Origin: Escallonia rubra
Lineage: Eukaryota > Streptophyta > Magnoliopsida > Escalloniales > Escalloniaceae
DNA: 64,000 nt
Direction of reading: 5' to 3'
Assembly (NCBI GenBank): GCA_033065855.1
Contig: JAVXUO010001389.1
Location: forward strand, 1-64,000
Below are positions 36,646 through 47,341 of the stretch, one piece after another. Numbering within the stretch: the stretch's first letter is position 1; every line of letters begins with the position of its first letter. The notes under the pieces are model-generated. The model was not told where the DNA came from. It did no database searches and saw only the letters and a program-made list of their open reading frames with translations. Made by a program: the position numbers and the translations under genes.

Positions 36646-37691
36646 TCTTGAAACAGTCTAAAAAGAGAAATAAAATAAGTAAAATATATGAAAATGCAAA
36701 GAAATTGAAAATCATTTAAGAAAAATTGAAAATTAGGGTTTATAAAAATTTTGAAAAAAAATGTTTTCTATGAAATTATTGAAATAAATCATGTGAAACT
36801 ATGATATAAAGATAATGCAACATGAATTTAGCTTTAAACGAATGAAAGATGCAAGAATTTTTATATAATTTTGAAGAAGATAAACCCTGGTTCATGCAAT
36901 TTAGGGAAAAACCAATTTTGGACAAATTGAATGTAATTAACCATGTATAATTGAGCAATAGACATAACTAATCATGAATGAAGTGATTAAACATGTAATA
37001 TCATAATAAATTTGAAGAAATTTTGACAGTTTTAAAAACAATAGTTTATGAAAATTGAGGAAAATCGAATTTTGCATGAAGTCGTGTAATTAAACTATGT
37101 AAAAACATGTAATAAACATCCCTAAACATGAATAAAGAGGTAAAACATGGATTGGCGTGCTCAATAGATGTGAATATGAAGAAATAATAAGAAAGTGAGC
37201 AATTCGAACATGCACATATTTCGGACAATGTAGGTGAATAAAAGCAACGAAAGTGTGTAAATCATGTAATACAACAAGTTTTGGGAAGAATTACATACCT
37301 ATTGCAAGCCGAAACAGTGAAAAATGAGCCCTTGTGTGAAAGAATAGATAAGGTTTTTGAATAAAGGGAGGAAGGTGAAGAATCTGCTGAAATGAAGCAG
37401 ATTTATGCATGTTTCCCGTAACGCAGTCGACTGTTTTCCTTAATGCAGTCGACTCTATTTTCTAATGCAGTCGACTTCATTGCACAGATCCAAACAAACT
37501 TGAAATGCATATGTATATTGCAATATAAGTTTGTGAAAATTAATTCAAACAAATAATATTTAAATGAATATCAACCAAATCAATAATTTCGAGAGAAAAA
37601 ATAACCAAAACATGCTATAAGCATCTGAAATAATGCTCAAGCATGTGAAGTGAAACTTGCATGTTAAACCACAAGATGTATAACGATTTAG

Positions 37692-40600
37692 TCACATAGG
37701 TGAAAACATGCCAAGTTCTCTTCTAAGAGCGGTAAATCTCTTCGAATCTAACGATTTAGTGAAGATATCCGCTAATTGGTGATTTGTGTCCCCGAAACCG
37801 AGAACGAAATCACCATTTTGCACATGATCACAGATAAAATGGTGTTTGATTTCTATGTGCTTAGTCCGTGAATTTTGGATGGGATTTTTGCTCAAGCCAA
37901 TGGCACTAGAGTTATCACATAAGATAGGTATGAGATCATACTTGAGTCCAAAATTCAAAAGGGTTTGTTTCATTTAAAGAATTTGTGCACAACAAGCACC
38001 AACCGCCACATATTCGGTTTTGGTGGTAGAGAGTGCAACCGAATTTTGCTTTTTGGAACTCCAAGAAACAAATGAGTGTCCTAGGAATTGGCAACCTCCA
38101 CTAGTGATTTTTAGCTCGGTTTTACAACCGGCGTAGTCGGTGTCGGAGTAACCAACTAGGTCAAAATACGATGTGTTTTTAGGAAACCATAACCCTAAAT
38201 CGTGAGTACCTTTAAGATATCTAAAGAGTCTCTTAACGGCAACCAAATCAGATTCCTTAGGACAAGCTTGAAATCGAGCACATAAACAAACACTAAACAT
38301 TATATCGGGTCTACTTGCGGTAAGGTAAAGGATTGATCCGATCAGACCTCGATAGCGCTTAATATCAACATCCTTACCATTTTCATCTTTATTTAGCTTT
38401 AATGATGAGCTCATTGGAGTGTCAAAAGTATTTGATTCTTCCATGTTAAATCTCTTGAGTAGCTTTTTGGTGTATTTTGCTTGGTCGATAAAGATTACAT
38501 CCTTGCTTTGTTTGATTTGCAATCCAAGGAAGAAGTTGAGTTCTCCCATCATGCTCATTTCAAACTCCTTACTCATACAAGAAGCAAACTCTTCGCACAA
38601 GGATCCATTAGTAGCACCAAATATAATATCATCAACATAAATTTGCACCAACAATAAGTCATTGCCCTTAGATTTTATAAAAAGAGTGGTGTCAAGTTTT
38701 CCTCTTGAAAAACCATTTTCTAAAAGAAAACTACTTAGCCTTTCATACCAAGCTCTAGGAGCTTGTTTTAAACCATAAAGAGCTTTGCTAAGCTTGAAAA
38801 CATGGTTTGGAAAATTTTCATGTTCAAAGCCGGGAGGTTGAGCCACATAAACCTCCTCCGAAATAAAACCATTTAGAAAGGCACTCTTGACATCCATTTG
38901 AAAGAGTTTAAAATCTCTATAGCAAGCAAAAGCTAATAGCATTCTAATAGATTCAAGTCTAGCTACCGGTGCATAAGTTTCATCAAAATCAATTCCTTCC
39001 TCTTGGTTATAACCTTGGGCCACTAATCTAGCCTTGTTTCTAACCACGACTCCGGATTCATCAAGTTTGTTTCTAAATATCCATTTTGTGCCTATAATCC
39101 TAAAGTTTTGAGGTTTAGGCACAAGGGTCCAAACTTGATTTCTTTCAAATTGAACTAGCTCTTCTTGCATAGCAAGCATCCAAGATTCATGATGTAGAGC
39201 TTCGGAGAAGTTCTTGGGTTCAATTTGGGAAAGAAAAGCTAAATTAACATGTTGTTGAAGAGAGTGTCGAGTTCTTACCCCACTCGAAGGATTACCTAAG
39301 ATTTGATCGCTTGGATGATCCTTTTTGTAAGTCCAATCTTGTTTGTAATGCTTGAGAGTTGTCCGAGTTTGAAGTATCATTGCTTGCTTCCTTGTTTCCC
39401 CATTGAGAGCTTGATTGTTGCTCCCCTAGATCAATTTTTTTGGGGTTGCCTTGTTGTGTTTCACTTATGTCCAAAGTTCTCAAGTCATTATCCATGTCAT
39501 CTACACTAACAATGTTAGTCATCCGAAGAAAATGATTAGTCTCATCAAAAGTAACATTAATGGCTTCTTCTTCAACCAAAGTACTTTTATTATAAACTCT
39601 ATATTCCATACTATTATTAGAGTAACCAAGAAAAAATCCCTCAAAGGTTTTGTAATCAAATTTGTTAAGGTGATCCTTAGTATTTAAAATAAACATTTGC
39701 ATCCAAAGACTCTAAAAAAACTCACCTTAGGTTTCTTATCATTAAAAAGCTCATAAGGGGTTTTGAACAACATTTTTTGCAAGATAACTCTATTAAGAAC
39801 AAAACAAGCACAATTGACCGCCTCCGCCCAAAAGTACTTAGGTAAACCATATTCATTAAGCATTGTTCTTGCCGCTTCTTACAAAGACCTATTCTTTATT
39901 TCGGCTACACCATTTTGTTGAGGAGTTCTAGGAGCCGAAAAATTATGTGATATACCAATATCATCACACAAAGCTCCTATTTTTGAATTTTCAAATTTTC
40001 TGCCATGATCACTTCGAATGTAGGTTATCAAATATCCTTTTTGATTTTGAACACGTTTTGTAAATAAAGTGAATACATCTAGAGATTCATCTTTGGTGGC
40101 AAAAAGGAAAGTCTAAGTATAGCGAGAATAGTCATCAACAATAACAAAACAATATGATTTACCACCAAGACTCGTAGTAGGGATTGGTCCAAACAAATCC
40201 ATATGAAGTAATTGCAAGGGTCTAGAAGTAGATACAATTTTCTTCAGTTTGTGAGAGACTTTCTTTTGCTTACCCATTTAACAAGCATCATGTACTTTGT
40301 CTTTCTCAAACTTGATCTTCGGGAGTCCCCTTACAAGTTCTTTGCTTGGAATATCCTTCAAATGCTCCATATGCATGTGTCCAAGTCTTCGATGCCAAAG
40401 TCAAGATGTCTCACTAATAGCACTAAGACACTTAACATCTTGGTTAGCAAAATCATTTAATTGTATGGAGTAAACATTGTCATCTGTACTTCCTACCAAA
40501 ATAGTTTCATTATTCTTCAAGGATTGTATAGTGTAATGAGAAGCCTCAAAGATTACTCTAAAACCTTTATCACTAAATTGACTAATACTTAGCAAATTAT

Positions 40601-41150
40601 GTTTCAAACCTTCAACATATAACACATTCTCAATTGAATGTGGTTCCTTACCAATAGTTCCTTTACCTTTGATTTTTCCTTGAGCATTGTCACCAAACGT
40701 CACATTTCCTCCTTCTTTAAGATCAATCGAGGTGAAAAGAGATATGTTGCTGGTCATATGTCTTGAGCATCCACTATCAAAAATCCACTTCTTGCTACTA
40801 GATTTTTCTTTGAGACATACCTATAAACACAAATCAAGTAGTGACTTTTGGTACCCAAATTTTCTTGGGTTCTTGGGTGTTAGTCTTGCATTTGTATTCT
40901 TGACCTTTCACAACCCACATTTTCTTTCTACCTCTAACATAAACAATTCTACAAGGACAATAACTAGTCGTATGCCATTTCTTGTTGCACCAACCGCAAT
41001 GTGTAAATGGTGAGCAATAGTTCTTTGGTTTTTTTGTATGAATATTCAACCTAACTTGTTGTTGCAAAATTTTAGGAGGCACGGCCATGAGATCTAATCC
41101 AAGACCACATTTGTTTAGGCCAATTCTTTGGCGTCTAAGCATGACATCCA
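37692..41150 (-). other. pol region of the nested Sirevirus
   Basis: Fossil pol in order: zinc-knuckle/protease region, GAG-pre-integrase and integrase, reverse transcriptase ([23 protein letters not shown]) and RNase H ending in ADIFTKSL. The arrangement integrase before reverse transcriptase defines Ty1/Copia. It is broken in several places, most heavily in the integrase part, and cannot make a full polyprotein. About 65-75% similar by eye in RT to the first Sirevirus, so the two are separate families of one lineage. Confidence 0.9.
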
Positions 41151-41510
41151 AATTGTTTTGACCATCAACAAATTTTTAAAGACATTTTTTCACATCACAA
41201 ATCTCAAGTTTTAAAACTTCATTTTGTTTCTCTAGAGCCAAAGTTTTGCAAGAGATTTGTTTTGAGCAAGGAGTGTTAACAATTAATTCAAGCAAGTCAT
41301 TATTCACTTGTTTCACATATAAATGGTTGGAAATGCATTCATTCTTGGCATGCAACACATTATTTTGCATTCTCAACTTCTCTATTTGCTTATTAGCTTC
41401 AAGGAATTTCTTTGACAAAATAATGTTTTTCTTGAATTATAAGCTATCATAAGCATCTTCAAAGCTTTCACCATCACTATCACTACCGGAAGAAGAACTT
41501 ACCTCATCAT

Positions 41511-42590
41511 TTACCATGAAGAACACATTTGCTTGATATTCTTCTCATTGTCTTCATCACTTGAATCGAAGTCACTCCATGTTGGAGTATGTTCGGCATT
41601 CATTGTTTTTTCTTTCCCTTTGTTCTCTTTCTTGGAGAGTTGTCTCCTTTTAACTCTTTCGCATACATCTCTTCTTTCCTTCTTTTCCTTTTTGTATATG
41701 GGACAATCCATCTTCATGTGTCCTGCCTTATGGCATTTGTAGCAAAGCTTCTCTTCATTGCTAGCATTTTGTTGTCTTCTCCCACCATTCCTTTTAAACC
41801 TTAAGAATTTTTTGAAGTTCTTTGTAACCATTGCAACACCTTCTTCATCAAATTCTTCTTCATCATCACTTGACTCAAAGTTTGAAGATGAAGCTTTAAG
41901 AGCAATTGATGTAGGCTTCTTCTTGACGTCTTCTTGATCAAAGGTCTTGAGTTGCATTTCGTACGTCATAAGTGAGCACATCAATTCATCAAGAGAAAAT
42001 ATATTAAGATTCTTCGATTCTTGGATAGCGGTGATCTTTGCATCCCAAGCTCTTGGTAAGGACCTAATCACCTTTCTTACGAGATCACCATTAGTGAATT
42101 CCTTTCCCAATTGCTTCAAAGGGTTTACAATGTTAGTGAAACGAGTATTCATATCCGTAACGAATTCATTTGGAAGCATATGGAATAACTCATAATCTCT
42201 AAACAATAAGTTCATCTTGGAATCTCTAAGAAGTGAAGTTCCTTCATGCGTAACTTGTAGAGTATCCCAAATACTCTTAGCGAAATTACACATAATGACT
42301 CTATTGAGCTCATTAGTGTCTAAAGCACAAACAAGACAATTTTTCACTCTAGCATTCGTAGAAATCATCTTCTTATCATGATCACTATACTCCGATTTGG
42401 ATTTAGACACCTCAACCTTGTCAACCACCTTTATCGGAACGATTAGGCCATTCTCAGCAATATTCCACATCTCATAGTCTTGAGACTCTAAGTAGATTTT
42501 CATCTTAACTTTCCACACACTATAATTGGTCCCATTAAACAATGGAGGCCTAGTGGTAGAACTACCCTCCATTCCCTCAACGTAAGCCAT
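41511..42590 (-). other. gag region of the nested Sirevirus
   Basis: A continuous stretch of 359 codons beginning MAYVEGMEGSSTTRPPLFNG, with the UBN2/retrotransposon gag fold (WDTLQVTHEGTS, LPRAWDAKITAI) and a CCHC zinc knuckle CYKCHKAGHMKMDC. Gag forms the virus-like particle in the cytoplasm. It begins about 46 nt inside the primer-binding site and looks whole, while the pol behind it is broken. Confidence 0.9.
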
Positions 42591-42635
42591 GATCGATTAA
42601 CTCTCTTGGCGTTGCCTAATACATCAAGAGCCGAG

Positions 42636-42647
42636 GCTCTGATACCA
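42636..42647 (-). other. Primer-binding site of the nested Sirevirus
   Basis: TGGTATCAGAGC on the minus strand, complementary to the 3' end of initiator tRNA-Met, 2 nt inside the 5' LTR. This is the usual primer of Copia elements including Sireviruses. Confidence 0.93.
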
Positions 42648-42649
42648 CT

Positions 42650-43925
42650 TAAACCAAAAAGATAACCCTAAGGGGGGGGGGGGGTGAATAGGATTTTAAG
42701 ACTACTTTAAAAAATTAACAAGTAATCACTACAAACTTAGAGAAGCTATGAATAACACTTGAAAAGCTTCAAACAACAAACCTCAAACACAATATCTCAA
42801 ATAAGCAAACTAACCAATCTCAACACAAGTATAAAACAATAATGTAAAGAGCGAATGGTTTAGAGATACTTGACGCTTGAGATTTAGATGGTTCGGCTTG
42901 AATTATACCCTAAAGCCAACATCTACCTCTTCAAGGAAGTCCCTTGAAAAGCCCTAGAATTCACTAGTATGATCTTTCTTACGGGTCAAGATCAAACTGC
43001 TTACAATCCCTTGATGCTATACCCACATCAAGAACAAGCTTTGACAATCCCAAAGCTCCAAAGCTTGACAACCCCAAGCTTTGATACAAGAAACTTTAGA
43101 TGAAGAATTGTGTACAAGATTTCACTCTCAAGAAGTAGATGAGTACAAGTTTAAGCTCTAGAACAAGATAGATGAGTATATGATGACTTATGAAAGTGTA
43201 TATCTCTCAAATATAAGCTCACAATAAATGCTCTCTTGAAATGGATGAGAAAACAATAAAAACCAAGAGAGAATAAACAATTGCTTTGATATTGGAGAAT
43301 ATGAAAGATAAGAGAGCTTTGAATGCAATTAATGAATCAAAACCATGCCCAAGATGAGTATATATAGGTGTGTGAATAAATATGACCGTTTAAAATTAGG
43401 TAGGGCATTAAATGCGTCAAACGGTAAACGCAGTCGACTGTATTCTCAAAAGTAGCTGTTAGAAATTCAAAATTTTCAAATGCAGTCGACTGTAATAGGC
43501 TACTGGAAGTGTTGCAGTCGATTGCATTGGAATGCAGTCGACTGTAATACCTCACTGCCCAACATGTAGTCGACTGTATTCCTGAAAATGCAGTTTTTCT
43601 TGTTTTTAAATAATGAAAAAGTTTTATGCATGCAAGGGAAACCTATGGGCAAATTCTAGGTCACAGTCATCAATACGATCAGCTCTCTATGTCTAGTTAC
43701 AAAGAACGGAATAAACGCAATAGTAAAACTCAATCGAAGTATTCCATCTTGATGCGTTCCGTTGAGTGACTTTGAACGATTTGCTCGTCTAATTGTCCGT
43801 TTGCATGAGTATGAGATTGTACCTATTGCTTCATCAACTCAATGCATGTTAGACAACATAATCATTAATGTTAGTTATCATCAAAATCAAATATAATCCT
43901 AGGTTAAATAACCGTAGGGTTAACA
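42650..43925 (-). repeat. 5' LTR of the nested Sirevirus (1276 bp)
   Basis: The uninterrupted partner of the 3' LTR. It starts TGTTAACCCTACGG on the minus strand and ends near the CACCCCCCCC block next to the primer-binding site. GCAGTCGACTG palindromes occur at 43.43-43.58 kb. Confidence 0.92.
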
Positions 43926-45300
43926 CGCATGTTACATTATAATACAATTTATTGTAACTATAAGTCGTGATTATTATGTGAATTCAAGAACAAGTGGTTG
44001 ATTAACGCTTGCATTATAATAGTAAACTAATATATAATGATATTTATTGTCCTTTCCAAGCTCATTATAGTTATAGGTATAACCTGACATACTTTGGTAT
44101 ATAAATGTTATATTATGTTGTGATAAAAACAAGTTTCATTCATGAGAAATTACCATTAAATGCACTTAGCAGATATAAGACCTATAACTTGACGACAAAT
44201 AGTAGTCATAGAAGATGTGAAAAATAATTTTAACACTCCAAAATCAGGACACATCATCTTAATCAATTGAATGTTCTCATTAGTAGCAGCTTACAAGAAT
44301 TAAAAAAAGTACATATATATAAAAATATTGGATATTATGTGGTCGTTATGTTAAATTTATTTTGTAAAAAGCAATAACTTATTTGAAAGTGATAAGGTGT
44401 ATGCATACGTCGTGTTAAATTTGAAATGCAGCTTTATTTCTTTTAGATTTTTAGTCGTTATAATAACATCCGGAACATGTATATATATCACCCCTTAAAA
44501 ACCCTGAAGTTCAAAAGGGATAAGTGATAGCGTAACGATCTTTAATTACAACTACAATAGTATTTGCTATTTATCTCTATATGACACAAGCATGACTATT
44601 CTTGTACTTTAAGTATTAAGTCAATATTCATTTGAAATATTATTTGATAACTTAAAACAAAAGTTTAGAGAAGGCAAGTAAATAAACATGTATATTCAAA
44701 TATCTCATAATAATTACATGCAACTAATCAAACAAAAAAAATGTTATTTAATAATCGAAAGTTAGTAGTCATAACACAAGTGAATTCATTGTTTAATATT
44801 TTATTTAAGTTAGTCGTGATTAATTTAGGTACTTAAGTTATTATTTATAGTCAAATAAGATATTTTTTTATAAAGCTGATATATTTTTTCTCTCACGATA
44901 TGTGATACATATTTATATATTTTTTAAAAGCTTATGATATACAATATTTAATAAACAGGTCCGAGCTTGACTCGGGTTACTGGGCTAGTATATATTATGG
45001 TCATAAATAGGAAAGAAAAAGTAGAAACTGACATGCCAAACAAATCTAACAATGATTTCCCTTATTGCCCTTAGATTTGCCAATAAACCAACTGCTAGGG
45101 GAACTTTTTTCCTTCTTTACTCTACCACGGCCATGGCTATGAGCTATTTCTGTTAAACGACTGACCATTGTTTAAATAAAAGGGTAAATTTGGTCTTGAA
45201 AACTCAATAATTCGGGTTTTAATAAGGAACTTGAGTATCAGCGCTAAACATGTTCTTAACGAATGTGTCGAGTGATGTAGGTATGTAGTTCTAAAAACAA

Positions 45301-47341
45301 CGAGGCTACTCCAAAATCACTGTTCATGTGAAAAGGTGCTAGTGACTTGATTGTCATAACTTGGATCCATTATTAATACTTGCTGGAACACAAATTGGGA
45401 AATATCTTGTATGGGGCTTGCTCCTGCAAAAAGTTATTACCACAGGGATGGATCGAGAGGATGTAGGACCTTAATTAGGCAACTTAAGACCTCGTCTTAA
45501 AACCGAAATCGGTCTATATGAAGCCTTATAAAACCATTCAATTTCACAATATACAAGAACTTCAGTTTTACAATGCTTGTGGAACTCTAGAGGATCCAAC
45601 TCTGGCTTGACATTCCGATGTTTTACTACCGCATGGACTAATCTCCTGTTGGGGAGCGGGACGCAAACAAGCCCTAGTATAAACCAACATCTTTTTCTTA
45701 AGAAAAAAAAAAAAAGCGAAATCATCGGCTTTCTAAGTATGGCACACAATGATTGATGACAGCAATATTGTATACAAAAGGCTAGGATTGCATCCAAAGA
45801 ACCCAAAGAAAAGGATGGAACGCCAAACATGCGAACTTGGTCATCCATCATACAACTTTCCTATCAAAACCTGCATTATTTGGACACCTTTGTCTTATTT
45901 TCAGCAACCTCCAAATATAGCAAGTCTTTACTTCTGTGCTTTTCCTAGATTTCGGATAAAGTGGTGTCTGGTCCACCACTTCATGCTAAGTTCCCAAAAT
46001 AGGTACTAATGGGTGGATGAAGAAAGAGAAAGCCGCCAAAATATGGAGTATCTTCTCAGATTAAATAAATGAAAAAATGGAGGATCAAACGTATGAAGAA
46101 AAGATGCTACCAGTAGCCTTGATGCAGCATAGTTCATCGAACGTTCATCAAAATGTTGGCGTAAGCATTGGCGACACTTACCCGAAACATGCTAACAGTA
46201 GAATTTGAACAACCTCTAGGAGTTATTTACTACTAGCAATCCGTTGGTGTTTTGATGTCACTGAGTTTCAGGTGTGATGACTCTAACGGCCGGTAGGAAC
46301 AAGCCTTAGTCCCTTTCCATGTTATTTGAAGAGTTTATCGCTACACAGTAATAACTTTGACATGCGACCTAATTGCTCAATGGTTTTATGCAAGAGCGGA
46401 CTCGGGACATATGCTGGGGGGGGCAAAGTTGCATGTAAAAAATTTAGTCGCTAGAGTATAAAAAATTCTTAGAATGTGTAGCGAACAACATTTAATAAAC
46501 TTGAAGCATTTCTAGTCTTCAATTTTGTAGGATTTGATGAAAGAATTGAATGTCCATATGCATCAGTACTAGTATTACATCTATACCCAAGCTCATAAAT
46601 TTTCGTAGATTTGTAAATTCTAGCTAGCCTCGTTTGCTTCTTATTTCCGGGCAGGCACTTCACTCGTAACTATTACATGTATGAAAGTTTTGTATATGAG
46701 ATCAAGTGGAGAGAAAAAGTATTAGTCAACCCCTATATGTGTATGAAATTGAATTCGAATTTATAACTCATCTCTAAATTTAAACTCTTATGAACTCCAA
46801 ATAACTTTTAGTCGCACTTGTTCATAATACAACTTTAAATTTTAGTGAGAAGATTGGAGTCAAAGAATTTGAATTTGAAGTAAATTTATCACTTTCCCAA
46901 AATATATGCTTATATTTTCCATCTTCTTTTTTTTTTTTACTTTAAGGCTTTAACCAAATGCATTTAGATAAAATAATAAATTTTAGTAGCAAATATGGAG
47001 AGAGACCATGGTCCCTCGGCCCTATCACAGGTCAAAAAGCCCCTGGTTTTATGAAAAGATCATACTAAAAAAGATTGCATTCGAAAGAGAAAGCACACTT
47101 ATCAAAAAGCTAAAGATGCTTTAAATTCACCATAAAGAAAAATGCCCTAATATTAAAGTTGACGGTTGCTACCTTGCTAGCCAATGAGCACGAAATGCTC
47201 CTTTGGTTGGAACAAACTCAGTCTAAATTGCTTAATATCTAACATACCTAAGAAAACTTACCACCTAATTAAAGAGAGATGGGAGAACAAAGTTCCTTCA
47301 GTCCCTAAACTGAAACCCTAATGCTTGCAAACTACTTCTAG
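45301..47341. other. Intergenic DNA downstream of the MYB gene
   Basis: No recognised gene. A 126-codon minus-strand frame (45471-45851) has no similarity known to me and includes a poly-Phe stretch from a poly-A run, so it is probably chance. A G-run lies near 46420. Confidence 0.55.

Larger units (their letters stand above)
31946..43925 (-). mobile_element. Sirevirus-type Ty1/Copia retrotransposon with two LTRs
   Basis: Fossil, nearly complete element in minus orientation: 5' LTR 42650-43925, primer-binding site 42636-42647, gag 41511-42590, pol about 37692-41150, extra 3' coding region 35565-36645, polypurine tracts 34843-35003, 3' LTR 31946-34842. The flanks CGTAT (31941-31945) and CGCAT (43926-43930) are a probable 5-bp target duplication with one change. 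The coding part is broken, with at least five breaks. The two LTRs differ by roughly 5-8% over the stretches I aligned by eye, which at a commonly used plant rate of 1.3e-8 per site per year gives some 2-3 million years. Confidence 0.93.
29235..44988 (+). mobile_element. Non-autonomous Helitron containing a nested Sirevirus
   Basis: The 5' end is TCTATATAATAATATATAAT and the 3' end is CTGGGCTAG, that is TC...CTAG, inserted between A and T without target duplication. A 3' hairpin CCGAG-CTTGA-CTCGG (44961-44975) lies 9 nt before the terminal CTAG. These are the diagnostic Helitron features. No Rep/helicase gene is seen. About 3.8 kb is Helitron DNA (29235-31945 and 43926-44988, very AT-rich); the remaining 12 kb is the inserted Sirevirus. 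The paralogous empty site at 28.3 kb supports both ends. The orientation is given by the hairpin at the right end. Confidence 0.9.
28985..45300 (+). repeat. Old tandem duplication, copy 2 (split by 15.8-kb Helitron)
   Basis: The left half is 28985-29234 and the right half is 44989-45300; together they are collinear with 28095-28630. The break falls exactly at the Helitron ends, between A (29234) and T (44989). Confidence 0.8.

Noticed and set aside
45471-45851. 126-codon minus-strand frame as a gene
   Set aside because: No recognisable domain, a poly-Phe stretch produced by an A-run, no promoter or splice pattern; likely chance.
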